Assembly: GCF_026735135.1 (NCBI RefSeq)
Contig: NZ_JAPQER010000009.1
Coordinates: forward strand, 1 to 40,767
Direction: 5' to 3'
From: Clostridium aestuarii
GTDB lineage: Bacteria > Bacillota > Clostridia > Clostridiales > Clostridiaceae
Length of the DNA: 40,767 nt
This document shows positions 7,509 to 16,522 of the stretch, one piece after another (positions within the stretch are counted from its first letter, which is position 1; every line of letters starts with the position of its first letter). Position numbers and translations under genes: made by a program. The notes under the pieces were generated by a model, which saw only the letters and a program-made list of their open reading frames with translations, had not been told where the DNA came from and did not search any database.

Positions 7509-9305
7509 TTATTGGTATATCTTTGTTAGATCGATATTTTTGTAATAGGTATTTAGTATATTTTTAAAATTTTCACCATGTCGACCTAGATACATCGCAC
7601 CATATTGGCTCATACCTACACCGTGTCCAAAACCGCCTCCATATATGTTGAAAGTATTGTTGACTTTTTCTATTGAAAAGAAGGAAGAAGGTAGAGTAGA
7701 CCAATTTTCTAAAGTTTTTTCATTTAAGAGTATTATTTTTGATATTTGGTTATTTATATCAGGTGAATTTTTAAAACAGCGTCTAACGAAGGTATCTTTT
7801 TTTACATTTATAATAACATTTTCAAATATAAAAGATATTTCTAAAATATTTCCACCAGCACTTCTATTTATAATTTTTATATCTTGTAAATTCTTAAATT
7901 CTTTAGGTAAACGTTTGAGTTTTTTAGGATGATTATTATTTTTAAATATAGTTATATATTTTGCTGAGGATTTATATATATTTCTTAAATTTATGTTTAG
8001 ATTTTTTTCAAGAGAAGTTTTATTAAAATAAACCTTCCATCTAAAATAAGAAGAATTATTATCATAAGTATCTAAAGTTGTATTTTTATAAAATTCAAGC
8101 CATTCTTTTTCGTTGGATGGTGTATGTTTAGTATTTATAAGGTAATTATTAGTTTTTAAATAAGGCTTGTTATCACTAGAACCATCACTGTTGAACCAGA
8201 TGTTTTTATAATTCACACCCATACCACAGGAGGTAGAGTAATATTTTGCATCAATAGGTTTATTATTATAGGTCATTATAAGTCCAGAAGTAGCTTTAAC
8301 AGCTTTAGTTGAAGCTTCTTGAGAAGGTATATTATTATAAACTTGACTCCTAGTGCTGTCATCTACATAAAAGCCTAAATTTGCAAAACGACTATTCATC
8401 ATATCGGAAATAGCATAAGTTCTAGCTGCTACTGATTGACATTTTAAAGCTTCAAGGCCACCCCATATTGGCATTTCAGAAGGAACTACCTTACATAAAT
8501 AATCTTCTAAGTTTATTTCGTTTATTATTGTCATTCCTTTTTTAGTTGGATAAACTTCAACAATTCCACTATAAGTTGGATTAAATACTGGATAACCTCT
8601 TGTTATATTAGTTAAGGTTAAAGAATCACCTTTGATGTATAATCTAGTATGAAAGCTTTTGCTAACAGCATTATATGACAATTTTATAGTGTCTTCTTCA
8701 AAATTAATCATCAATTTTGAGTTTTTAGGAAGGTTTAACGAAAAATTTTCATCTATGCTATAAATCTTTGTGGGACATTTACACGCTATTTCTATATTTT
8801 TATGATATACTGATGCAAAATTAGAAGTAGATATGGCAACTCTGGTGGTAGAATAATCTATAGGATAAATAAAAAACGTTCGTAGCTTGTTATTATATAC
8901 AAAAGATTTAACATTATTTTTTCCAACTATTATATCTCTGTTTGTTCCTAAACTTATATTGTTGTTTTCATCTATTTTATAAAAAGTAGCTTTTGAGAAT
9001 AATTTTTTTGAACCTACTTTCTCAAGTTCATAGCAATTATTTTCTTTTATTATTATTCTATTTGATAAAGATTCAGCTAGTTTAAAATCAAAAACATTGA
9101 AAGCATTATATTTAAAGCAAATTACACTATATTTAGGGAAAGATAAGTTGGAAACTTTGATTTCTTTTAATTTACCGTTGATATACATAATAGAATAATC
9201 AGGGGTGCTTTCAATAAGTACACCATGAATTATCTTTCTAGGAAAAAACAATGTTAAAATAATGGTTATAGAAAAAATAATTAAAATTACTGAACTTTTT
9301 TTCAT
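7509..9305 (-). CDS. SpoIID/LytB-domain protein (large variant)
   Basis: This 598-residue protein has an N-terminal membrane anchor or signal (residues 5-21), an extended region to about 210, and then a SpoIID/LytB domain. The domain shows LEDYL, VVPSEMP with the likely catalytic Glu277, and SVAARTYA at 291-298. The closing GGGFGHGVGMSQYGA is at 556-570. SpoIID is a lytic transglycosylase that trims denuded peptidoglycan during engulfment. The true SpoIID is about 340 residues, so this is a longer relative, perhaps in sporulation, germination or wall remodelling. The first 200 residues resemble no family I can name. It is transcribed divergently from a PAP2 gene 377 bases away. Confidence 0.88.
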   Translation of the reverse strand: MKKSSVILIIFSITIILTLFFPRKIIHGVLIESTPDYSIMYINGKLKEIKVSNLSFPKYSVICFKYNAFNVFDFKLAESLSNRIIIKENNCYELEKVGSKKLFSKATFYKIDENNNISLGTNRDIIVGKNNVKSFVYNNKLRTFFIYPIDYSTTRVAISTSNFASVYHKNIEIACKCPTKIYSIDENFSLNLPKNSKLMINFEEDTIKLSYNAVSKSFHTRLYIKGDSLTLTNITRGYPVFNPTYSGIVEVYPTKKGMTIINEINLEDYLCKVVPSEMPIWGGLEALKCQSVAARTYAISDMMNSRFANLGFYVDDSTRSQVYNNIPSQEASTKAVKATSGLIMTYNNKPIDAKYYSTSCGMGVNYKNIWFNSDGSSDNKPYLKTNNYLINTKHTPSNEKEWLEFYKNTTLDTYDNNSSYFRWKVYFNKTSLEKNLNINLRNIYKSSAKYITIFKNNNHPKKLKRLPKEFKNLQDIKIINRSAGGNILEISFIFENVIINVKKDTFVRRCFKNSPDINNQISKIILLNEKTLENWSTLPSSFFSIEKVNNTFNIYGGGFGHGVGMSQYGAMYLGRHGENFKNILNTYYKNIDLTKIYQ

Positions 9306-9682
9306 AATAAATTACCTCATTTATAATATAGTGTTATAGTAAAAACATATCCAATTAGTAAAGATTTTATTACTTGTAAATTAACAAAACTATATATTAG
9401 TATATAATATATAGTAAAAGGAATTTACATAAGTTCCTTTATTTGCTATAGTTATATTTGGGAAAGAATAATAAAAGATAAAATGAAGAGTTACATAAAA
9501 TTAATTATATGATATAAATAAATGTTTAAAAGAGTTTAAATTAAGGGAATATAACTTAAAGAAAAAGATAAAAATATTGTTAGTTATAGATTCCATAACT
9601 TTTATTATTTTTCAGAAATTATTTAGATAAATAAAACAAACTAAAAATTATAGTAGTTTGTAGGCAATACTAGGAGGAAGAA
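9306..9682. other. Gene-free divergent region with two dyads
   Basis: This 377-base AT-rich stretch separates the SpoIID-like and PAP2 genes and must hold both promoters. A perfect 11-bp dyad (9389-9399 with 9405-9415, arm ACTATATATTA) is followed at once by a small AAAGGAA/TTCCTTT hairpin at 9417-9440. I saw no ORF with a ribosome binding site and no known structured RNA. Confidence 0.5.
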
Positions 9683-10330
9683 ATGCAGGATGTATATCAA
9701 GAAAATATAACTTGTAAAATTAAAGAAGTTACTAAAATAGGAACATTATCACTTACAATACCTGCTGTAAGTATGATATATCCTAAATTAAATCAGCTTA
9801 CAGGTGAGGAACAAGTTATAACAACTTTTATAGATGATATTATACCTTTTAATAAATATTTTGTACTCCCATATATATCATGGTATGCATATGTAGCCTT
9901 TTTTTTGTTTTCATTATGCATATTAGATAAAGAAAGATATTTCAAGTTGTTGATAAGTTTAAATGTGGGGATGATAATTTGCTATGGCATATATTATTTT
10001 TATCCAACTTATGTACCAAGACCTTTCGTAGAAGAAGAGGATATATTTGATAAACTAGTTTTGTGGGTATATAAAAGAGATAATCCGTATAATTGTATGC
10101 CAAGTATTCATGTGTTAAATTCATTATTAGTTGTTTTGTATGTAGGTTTTTCAAATAAAGTCAAAATGATATCACTAAAAGTAATTTGTATTATAATCGG
10201 GTTACTTATAATTTTATCTACTATGTTTATGAAACAACACCATTTTATAGATGTTATTACAGCAATAGCTTTATCTGTAGGATTATATTTTTTCATTAAT
10301 AAATTATGGAATATAAGAAAAAAACATTAA
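9683..10330 (+). CDS. PAP2-superfamily membrane phosphatase
   Basis: This 215-residue protein has about five to six membrane segments. Its PAP2 active-site motifs appear as KRDNPYNC followed by MPSIHVLNS, a PSIH variant of PSGH, and later KQHHFIDV with the second histidine and aspartate. This arrangement is that of the inositol-phosphoceramide-synthase-like branch of PAP2 rather than of the PgpB-type branch. It probably removes phosphate from a lipid such as phosphatidate or an isoprenoid diphosphate at the membrane. AGGAGGAAG precedes the ATG. The gene stands alone, divergent from the SpoIID-like gene, and ends in a hairpin. Its substrate cannot be read from the sequence. Confidence 0.82.
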   Translation: MQDVYQENITCKIKEVTKIGTLSLTIPAVSMIYPKLNQLTGEEQVITTFIDDIIPFNKYFVLPYISWYAYVAFFLFSLCILDKERYFKLLISLNVGMIICYGIYYFYPTYVPRPFVEEEDIFDKLVLWVYKRDNPYNCMPSIHVLNSLLVVLYVGFSNKVKMISLKVICIIIGLLIILSTMFMKQHHFIDVITAIALSVGLYFFINKLWNIRKKH

Positions 10331-10350
10331 CAAATAATTTGTTAATGTTT
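10322..10350. terminator. Bidirectional terminator between PAP2 and radical-SAM genes
   Basis: CATTAACAAA at 10325-10334 pairs perfectly with 10338-10347 around a 3-base loop, flanked by A-run and T-run extensions on the two sides. It overlaps the PAP2 stop codon and lies 2 bases from the end of the convergent gene. Confidence 0.8.
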
Positions 10351-10351
10351 T

Positions 10352-11269
10352 TTATATTTCTCTCAAATCAAAATCAGGTATAAAGCTTTCAGAAGCTGTT
10401 CCAAATTCTTGTATAAATGCTTTGGTTATACCTAATTTCATACAATAATTTATCAATGAATCATAGTGTTTAGGGTTAATTTTTTTATTTATTTCAGGAT
10501 ATTTATAGGAATTGTACATTGGAGTATATTGATTCATTAAGCTAATGTATACTGAATTCCCAAAAGTATTATATATATAATCTATTACCTTTTTTGAGTC
10601 AAACAAAAGTCCAGGAAGCATAAGATGACGAATAATCATTCCTTTTATCATTAATCCATCTTTATTAAATTTAGGTCTACCAACCTGAGAAAACATTTCA
10701 GATATTACCATAGATGCTATTTTAAAGTAATTTGCAGAACTAGAATATTTAATAGAATATTTATCACTAAAATATTTAAAATCTGGTAAGTATATATCTA
10801 TATATTTATTTAATAATTTTATAGTTTCGATGTTTTCATAACCATTAGAATTATAAACTATAGGAATTATTAGTCCATTATTTTTTGCTATTTTTAAAGC
10901 AGAGATTATTTGAGGTACAAAATGAGTAGGAGTAACTAAATTTATGTTATGTGCACCTTTTTGTTGTTGTTCTAAAAAAATATCACTTAATCTTTTTATA
11001 GAAATTTCTTTGCCGATTCCACCGTTACTTATAATATGATTTTGACAAAAAACACATTTAAGATTGCAGTTAGAAAAAAATATTGTCCCAGAACCATTAG
11101 TTCCAGATATACAAGGTTCTTCCCAAGTGTGAAGTGACACTCTTGCAATTTTTATGTTTTTACCTGAATTGCAAAATCCAACATCTCCTTTTAGTCTATT
11201 AATACTGCAGTTGCGTGGGCATAAAGTGCAACTTTTGAGTATGTTCATCAAGTTAAATTTTTTATTCAA
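10352..11269 (-). CDS. Radical-SAM protein of the PflX / COG1313 type
   Basis: This 305-residue enzyme resembles pyruvate-formate-lyase activating enzymes. The radical-SAM cysteines are Cys68, Cys72 and Cys75 in CNLKCVFCQN. An extra N-terminal cysteine set, Cys14, Cys17, Cys21 and Cys33 (CTLCPRNC ... GFC), is typical of the PflX group and may hold a second iron-sulfur cluster. The Fe-S cluster cleaves S-adenosylmethionine to make a radical; the target is unknown. The start is a TTG with AAGGA about 10 bases upstream; an internal ATG seven codons later has no ribosome binding site. No glycyl-radical enzyme gene is nearby in the window, so a classic activase pair is not supported. Confidence 0.85.
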   Translation of the reverse strand: MNKKFNLMNILKSCTLCPRNCSINRLKGDVGFCNSGKNIKIARVSLHTWEEPCISGTNGSGTIFFSNCNLKCVFCQNHIISNGGIGKEISIKRLSDIFLEQQQKGAHNINLVTPTHFVPQIISALKIAKNNGLIIPIVYNSNGYENIETIKLLNKYIDIYLPDFKYFSDKYSIKYSSSANYFKIASMVISEMFSQVGRPKFNKDGLMIKGMIIRHLMLPGLLFDSKKVIDYIYNTFGNSVYISLMNQYTPMYNSYKYPEINKKINPKHYDSLINYCMKLGITKAFIQEFGTASESFIPDFDLREI

Positions 11270-11371
11270 TTATTTCACGTCCTTTATTTGTCCACTTTTC
11301 AAAATTAACTGTAAAGTGTAAATCTATAAATGTCAATCATATTTAATGTGAAAAATTAAAGGTTAATACAG

Positions 11372-12439
11372 TTAGCTAACTTTTTTTAGGCTTTTTCTGT
11401 GTTTAAAATAAAAAACTAGACACTGTATTATAAAAACAAGGCTTATAGCACCAAATGCAGGATAAATATAACTTATTAAGTTTACAAAACCAAATTGTGA
11501 TATAGGTATTGCTATTAGTAAAACAATAATTACTGAGGATTTGTATGGTATTTTAAATACATGTTCTAATGTTTTACTTATACTATATATATCAGAAACT
11601 TCGGTTGAAAACATTTCCATCCACATAATACATAAAAGCATTAATTGAATTAAAAAACCAAAACGATTGGCTACATAAAGCAAAGGTATGTCGTATTTAA
11701 ATATATTTGGTATATTCATTAACAACATGAAATTTATCATAAAGGATAATGCAGTTAAGATTAATGAGCCTATTGCTACTCCAGATAATAGTTGCTTTTT
11801 AGATTTGATTTCAGAGCTTAATGGTACTAAGACTCCACTACATGATATAATATTGAATCCTGCATATAATAAACTAGAGATAAGCCAATTATTACTATAA
11901 CTTGGAATGCTTTTTATATAAGATACACTAACTATTTCTTTTGATAGTGATATAAATAGTATAAAAATTGTAGTGATTATAGTGATTAAACAAGGAACAA
12001 TAAACGAATTTATTTCTATAAGACCTTCAGTACCCTTAAGAAGTACAAATAAAGAAACAATAGCCATTAAGATTATTCCAAACCATTTAGAAATATGAAA
12101 ATATTGAGATAATAAAGCACCACTTCCAGCTAAGATTATTGATGCTCCACTAATTAGAAAGATTCCTGTAAGAAAATCAGTTACTTGACCTAAAAAACCT
12201 GGACTTACCATTTTTATAAATTCATTATAAGATTTTAAATTATATTTAATACTTATATGTACAATAATAAAGCCCATAGATATATAAATTATTAAACATA
12301 TTAATATTCCTATAAAACTTTTGTATCCACATCTAGAAAAAAATAAAGTAATTTCTTCGCCCGAGGCTAGTCCAGCTCCTACAATTGTTCCTATGAAGAC
12401 TGCAGCTAGTTGAAAGGTTAAAGTTAAATTTTTTTTCAA
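11372..12439 (-). CDS. YkvI-like membrane permease (LeuT-fold)
   Basis: This 355-residue protein has about ten membrane segments. The N-terminus FQLAAVFIGTIVGAGLASGEE carries the unwound first helix with glycines seen in amino-acid and cation symporters of the APC/NSS superfamily. The overall pattern matches the uncharacterised YkvI family, related to branched-chain and spore-germination permeases. The substrate is unknown. The start codon is TTG, supported by GGAGGGA 6 bases upstream. It is a monocistronic gene on the minus strand, divergent from the lipoprotein gene at 12584. Confidence 0.8.
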   Translation of the reverse strand: MKKNLTLTFQLAAVFIGTIVGAGLASGEEITLFFSRCGYKSFIGILICLIIYISMGFIIVHISIKYNLKSYNEFIKMVSPGFLGQVTDFLTGIFLISGASIILAGSGALLSQYFHISKWFGIILMAIVSLFVLLKGTEGLIEINSFIVPCLITIITTIFILFISLSKEIVSVSYIKSIPSYSNNWLISSLLYAGFNIISCSGVLVPLSSEIKSKKQLLSGVAIGSLILTALSFMINFMLLMNIPNIFKYDIPLLYVANRFGFLIQLMLLCIMWMEMFSTEVSDIYSISKTLEHVFKIPYKSSVIIVLLIAIPISQFGFVNLISYIYPAFGAISLVFIIQCLVFYFKHRKSLKKVS

Positions 12440-12583
12440 AATATTCCCTCCATATAAAATTTATAATGGTTTTCTTTATAAATATATAAATATTAATAAA
12501 AATAATGATAATAATATAAATTAAATTTTTATTTTAGTGGAAAAATAGATTTATACTTTATATAAAGATAGGTGAGATAAAAT

Positions 12584-13657
12584 ATGAAAAAGTTTTTAAG
12601 TTATACCTTGGTGGGTCTAATGTTTTTTACTTTAGTAGGGTGTAGTAAGAAAAAAGAGGTTGAGGATGTTAAAAAGAAAGATGATTTTGAGATAAAAATG
12701 GCTATTAATACTATAGATAAGTATATGGATAGTATTGAAAAAGAAAAATATGAAGAACTAAATAAACTTTTAACTGAAGACGTAAAAAGTAGCGAAAAGG
12801 ATTTAAAAATAAATGAGCTAAAAATTAGAGGATATAAATTGGATGAAATTACGGAAACAGATAGAGAAGGAATTTTCAAGATAAATGTTATAAAATCTAA
12901 TATTAATAAACCAGAAACTTTATTAATTGAAAGTATAATAAACGTTGTAAAAGATGGAACAGATTATAAAATAAGTAAAATTTCAAATTCCATGAAAAAA
13001 GAGGTGTTTTATTTATATGGAGAGCTGAGAATTAGAAATGAAAATAAAGTTGATACAAATTTAGTTATAAATATGGAAGGTGTACCTAAATATGCTTATA
13101 GCAAGGATGATAAAGCTAAAATGGAGATGCAGTTAGTTCCTAAAAAAAATTTTGGAGCAATAGATTTTAGCTATGAGGGAGATAAATTGGCATTTACAAC
13201 AGTTGATAATGATGTGTTTATAGCAATTTTAACATTGGATGAAACTATGCAAACGCAAGGGGAAAGTCAAGGGAAAGAAGCTAAAGATGAAAAAGAAGGA
13301 AAACTTATAAGAGAAAAACCTATAGGTAAACAAATAGTAGCTTGTGATTTTTTAAGAAATTGTAAAATAGAAGGAATGTTTTTTTCAGAAGATGAACGGT
13401 ATCTAATAGTACAGTATAAAACAACTGATAATAAAATGTGTATAAGAATTTATAATTGTGATAGTGGAGAACTTGTACCTATAAAATTTGAAGAAGAATA
13501 TCCTTTAAACAAAGTTGGGGTTAAATTTTTAAAATTAAAAAAAGATAAAATGATATATCAAGTTAATCCTGTAAAGCAAGAATATAAAGATAATGAATAT
13601 ATAGGCATGTGGGAACTGGATTTTAAGGAATTTAAGCCAAAGAGAATTGAAAAGTGA
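12584..13657 (+). CDS. Unknown lipoprotein
   Basis: The 357-residue product has a lipoprotein signal with lipobox LVG-Cys20, so it is attached to the outer face of the membrane. Residues about 40-140 alternate charged helices and strands in the manner of small NTF2- or DUF4878-like folds. The second half has strand-rich segments such as DFSYEGDKLAFTTVDNDVF and MFFSEDERYLIVQYKT, reminiscent of propeller blades. A Lys/Glu/Gly-rich linker near 225-245 interrupts it. I cannot assign a function. GGTGA precedes the ATG. It has no partner on the same strand before the radical-SAM gene 100 bases further on. Confidence 0.78.
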   Translation: MKKFLSYTLVGLMFFTLVGCSKKKEVEDVKKKDDFEIKMAINTIDKYMDSIEKEKYEELNKLLTEDVKSSEKDLKINELKIRGYKLDEITETDREGIFKINVIKSNINKPETLLIESIINVVKDGTDYKISKISNSMKKEVFYLYGELRIRNENKVDTNLVINMEGVPKYAYSKDDKAKMEMQLVPKKNFGAIDFSYEGDKLAFTTVDNDVFIAILTLDETMQTQGESQGKEAKDEKEGKLIREKPIGKQIVACDFLRNCKIEGMFFSEDERYLIVQYKTTDNKMCIRIYNCDSGELVPIKFEEEYPLNKVGVKFLKLKKDKMIYQVNPVKQEYKDNEYIGMWELDFKEFKPKRIEK

Positions 13658-13668
13658 TTTTAAGCAAA

Positions 13669-13700
13669 GGTGTCTTTAGTGTATAATTGCTATGGACACC
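13669..13700 (+). terminator. Weak hairpin after the lipoprotein gene
   Basis: GGTGTC at 13669-13674 pairs with GACACC at 13695-13700, with a large loop and a few inner pairs. No T-run follows, so termination here is uncertain. Confidence 0.35.
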
Positions 13701-13760
13701 ATTTGGTAAGTGGAAAATTTTAAAAGCGTATAATATTTATATTATAAAAGGGAGAAAAGT

Positions 13761-14687
13761 ATGAGAAAAAAATGGGGAGAAAAAAGATATTATAATTTAA
13801 ATTATTTTTTGAGAAATAAATTTGGAGAGAAAGTATTTAAAATATCTTTAGATGCAGGATTTTCTTGTCCTAATCGAGATGGTACTATAAGTAGCGGGGG
13901 ATGTGTTTACTGTAGTGAAAGGGGATCTGGTGATTTTTCAGGTGATAGAAACTTTTCTATAACTCATCAGTTTGAAGATATTAAAAGTATGATGAATAGA
14001 AAGTGGAAAACTGGAAAATATATTGCATATTTTCAAGCGTATACAAATACTTATGCTAATGTAGAAGAACTAAGAAAAAAATATGAAGAAGCTGTATCCC
14101 AAGAAGGGGTTGTAGCATTGGCTATTGCTACAAGGCCTGATTGTTTGTCAAAAGAGGTTATAAATTTAATAAATGAGTATAATGATAGATTGTATACATG
14201 GGTAGAGCTAGGTCTTCAAACAATAAATGAACAAACCGCTAAACTCATAAATAGAGGATATTCTCTTGAAATTTTTGAAGATGCAGTAACGAGACTTAGA
14301 GAAAAAAAAATTGATGTTGTAGTGCATACTATTTTTGGATTACCTAGTGAAAGTGGAGAAGATATGCTTAATACTATAAAATACCTTGCACATAAGGATA
14401 TTCAAGGTATAAAAATACATTTATTGCACCTGCTTAAGGGAACTCCATTAGTTAAATTATATGAACAAGGACAACTACGTTTTTTAGAACAAGATGAATA
14501 CATAGATTTAATTTGTAAAGCGGTTACTCTAATACCTCAAAATATTGTTATTCATAGATTAACAGGTGATGGACCTCGAAATCTAATGATTGGACCTATG
14601 TGGAGTTTGAAAAAATGGGAAGTATTGAATGCTATAGATAGGAAACTAGAGTTGGAGGATTTGTATCAAGGTAAAAAAATTGAATAG
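13761..14687 (+). CDS. Radical-SAM protein of the YhcC / TIGR01212 family
   Basis: This 308-residue protein starts with KKWGEKRYYNLNYFLR and carries the family's spaced cysteines Cys36, Cys48 and Cys51 (SCPNRDGT ... GGCVYC). This is a longer first spacing than the usual CxxxCxxC. Later blocks include YFQAYTNTYA, IATRPDCL, WVELGLQT and HTIFGLPSE, all typical of the YhcC group, and LTGDGP near the C-terminus. These proteins are related to Elp3-type radical-SAM enzymes; a role in RNA modification is suspected, but I make no firm claim. AAGGGAG lies before the ATG, and the length is normal for the family. Confidence 0.88.
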   Translation: MRKKWGEKRYYNLNYFLRNKFGEKVFKISLDAGFSCPNRDGTISSGGCVYCSERGSGDFSGDRNFSITHQFEDIKSMMNRKWKTGKYIAYFQAYTNTYANVEELRKKYEEAVSQEGVVALAIATRPDCLSKEVINLINEYNDRLYTWVELGLQTINEQTAKLINRGYSLEIFEDAVTRLREKKIDVVVHTIFGLPSESGEDMLNTIKYLAHKDIQGIKIHLLHLLKGTPLVKLYEQGQLRFLEQDEYIDLICKAVTLIPQNIVIHRLTGDGPRNLMIGPMWSLKKWEVLNAIDRKLELEDLYQGKKIE

Positions 14688-14904
14688 TATAAAGAAAAAA
14701 TATTATTTAGTTTAGATGCTTATGCTAAATTTAGTTGATGATGAACCTAAATGTTTTGTCTGAGTTAAAGAAGTTGAGAGCGGACATGCTCTGAGAGTAA
14801 GATAATATAGTATGTCCATTCTCAACTTTTAAACTGTTTTAGCGTGGCGAGAGTATCTAAAATATAAAAAATGTTTTCTGTTTTTTCAATGGTGGTGAAA
14901 ATAT
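14688..14904. other. Convergent intergenic region with one long hairpin
   Basis: This region separates the radical-SAM and HAD genes. The only clear structure is the hairpin at 14771-14828. It is somewhat richer in G and C than most gaps in the window. I saw no ORF with a ribosome binding site. Confidence 0.5.
14771..14828. terminator. Long hairpin, probable terminator
   Basis: AAGTTGAGAGCGGACAT at 14771-14787 pairs with 14812-14828 over 17 positions with one G-U pair and one mismatch, around a 24-base loop. The sequence after it is T-rich. The long loop is unusual for a terminator, so a small structured RNA or a repeat copy is an alternative. Confidence 0.6.
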
Positions 14905-15561
14905 TTATACAACTTCTTCTATAAGCTCTGAATATGTATGTATATATTTATCGGCAATTTTTAATATATCATTTTTTTGATATTCTGAATACTCATCATG
15001 TATACCTACTACTTTCATGCCGGCTGCTTTAGCACCTTTTACAGCAGGGAGAATATCTTCAAAAACAATACAGTTGTTAGGAGCGACTCCTAATCGTTTA
15101 GCGGTTAACAAATAAATATCTGGGAAATGTTTTCCTCTAGATACTTCGTCAGTTGTAGCAATTACATCAAAATATTCATATATTCCGTTTGCTCTAAGAG
15201 CTGTTTCGAGTAGTAAGGAAGTGTTACTAGTAGCTAGTCCTATTTTTATATTCATGGATTTTAATATATCTAAGTAGAGTTTAACACCATTTTTAAGATG
15301 TACGTTGTTTTTATATTCTTGGAAAGCCATAGTGTTCCATTCATCCATTATATCTTCTATGCTTTCATTTAAGTTAAATGTTTTTTTAAAATATAGAGCC
15401 ACTTCTTCAAAACTAAGATGTTCAATCTGAGATTTTAAATTTTTAGGGCAATCTATGTTCCTTTTTTTTAAGAAGTCTATATCGATTTCACTCCAAATCC
15501 ACATAGAATCAACTAAAGTTCCATCCATATCAAATATTGCACCTTTAATATTAGTTAGCAT
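14905..15561 (-). CDS. HAD-superfamily phosphatase / beta-phosphoglucomutase-like
   Basis: The 218-residue protein is a subfamily IA haloacid-dehalogenase-like hydrolase. Motif I is FDMDGTLVDS with nucleophile Asp11 and Asp13. Motif II is in GLATSN, the motif III lysine is in RGKHFPDIY, and motif IV is VFEDILPAV. A helical cap lies between motifs I and II. It would hydrolyse or transfer phosphate on a small metabolite. The frame extends to a GTG at 15570, but that codon is part of the AGAGGTG ribosome binding site, so the ATG at 15561 is preferred. It is followed downstream by the hairpin at 14771-14828 and preceded by a PAP2 gene on the same strand. Confidence 0.85.
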   Translation of the reverse strand: MLTNIKGAIFDMDGTLVDSMWIWSEIDIDFLKKRNIDCPKNLKSQIEHLSFEEVALYFKKTFNLNESIEDIMDEWNTMAFQEYKNNVHLKNGVKLYLDILKSMNIKIGLATSNTSLLLETALRANGIYEYFDVIATTDEVSRGKHFPDIYLLTAKRLGVAPNNCIVFEDILPAVKGAKAAGMKVVGIHDEYSEYQKNDILKIADKYIHTYSELIEEVV

Positions 15562-15602
15562 ATATGTCACCTCTTTATATGATAATTAGTTTTATTTTTA
15601 TA

Positions 15603-16124
15603 TTAAATAAGATAATAGACTGATACAGAAGTAATGGTTCCTAAAAAAGTTCCTGCTAAAACATCAGTAGGGTAGTGTACTCCGAAATACATTCTTGAAA
15701 TACCAACACAACAAGCTAAGAATATACTTCCTTGAGTCATACTTGGATAAAACAATGAAGTTGTGACAGCCATTGAAAAGGCTGCTGTAGTATGACCAGA
15801 AGGAAAAGAATAGTTATCAATTTCTATTTTGTTTATTTTAAGATTACTTATTTTTAAAAAAGGACGAATTCTATTCACAGAAGTTTTAATTAATCTAACT
15901 ACAGCTGAACTACATACTAATGATATACAAGAATTTATTCCTAGTGAATGTATTGTTTTATTAGGAGTTAAGATAGTAATAATACAAAACAATACTGAAA
16001 ATAATATAGAACCTAAATAAGTTATAGGAAACATGATATAATCTAATATTTTACAATGAAGAGAAGAATTTATAATTTTTAATAGAGCGATGTCTTTATT
16101 TTCAATTTGTTTTAATATATTCAA
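15603..16124 (-). CDS. PAP2-family phosphatase
   Basis: This 173-residue membrane protein carries a canonical PAP2 site: KTSVNRIRPF, then FPSGHTTAAFS, then SRMYFGVHYPTDVLAG. About five membrane segments surround it. It probably dephosphorylates undecaprenyl diphosphate or phosphatidyl-type lipids at the outer face of the membrane, and so may recycle the wall carrier lipid. The frame is open to a TTG at 16148, but a perfect AGGAGGTG lies inside that extension and points to the TTG at 16124, 6 bases on. It precedes the HAD phosphatase gene by 41 bases on the same strand, so the two may be co-transcribed. Confidence 0.88.
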   Translation of the reverse strand: MNILKQIENKDIALLKIINSSLHCKILDYIMFPITYLGSILFSVLFCIITILTPNKTIHSLGINSCISLVCSSAVVRLIKTSVNRIRPFLKISNLKINKIEIDNYSFPSGHTTAAFSMAVTTSLFYPSMTQGSIFLACCVGISRMYFGVHYPTDVLAGTFLGTITSVSVYYLI

Positions 16125-16366
16125 AATGCACCTCCTAATTGATATCAATACTACTATTTTAGCATATTTTAATTTTATATTATATATATAAAATTATTAT
16201 AGCTATCTTGATTTTACAATATATTTGTTAATAATATATTCTAGAAAGTTTAAAATTATATTAAAATATTACAAAGTAACCTTATTTATAAGTATTAGGA
16301 AATAGAAGTTTTGGTATAGAAACAATCATAAGATTTTACTTTAGAAATGTTTTTGCAAAAAATGAA

Positions 16367-16393
16367 AAAGAGTTATTTTATAAATAACTCTTT
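16367..16393 (-). terminator. Terminator of tRNA-Pro
   Basis: On the minus strand AAAGAGTTATTT pairs with AAATAACTCTTT around a short loop directly after the CCA end, and T-rich sequence follows. Confidence 0.82.
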
Positions 16394-16468
16394 GGTCGGG
16401 GTGGCAGGTCTCGAACCCGCGGCCTCATGGTCCCAAACCATGCGCGCTACCATCTGCGCTACACCCCG
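16393..16468 (-). tRNA. tRNA-Pro(UGG)
   Basis: This is a 76-base cloverleaf including the encoded CCA. Its acceptor stem is CGGGGTG/CACCCCG, and its anticodon arm CATGG-TTTGGGA-CCATG gives anticodon TGG. The T arm GCGGG-TTCGAGA-CCTGC is in place (with one weak pair). A consensus promoter stands just upstream and a hairpin terminator just downstream, so it is a single-gene unit. Confidence 0.96.
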
Positions 16469-16480
16469 TCAACAAACAAT

Positions 16481-16509
16481 ATTATATAACGTTATTAAAG
16501 AAAAGTCAA
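16481..16509 (-). promoter_or_regulatory. Promoter of tRNA-Pro
   Basis: On the minus strand TTGACT (16509-16504) and TATAAT (16486-16481) are 17 bases apart, an almost perfect SigA promoter. Transcription would begin a few bases before the tRNA 5' end at 16468. Confidence 0.85.
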
Positions 16510-16522
16510 TAAAAAAATTAAA

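Noticed and set aside
15562..15570. GTG start for the HAD gene at 15570
   Set aside because: The GTG is part of the AGAGGTG ribosome binding site of the ATG at 15561.
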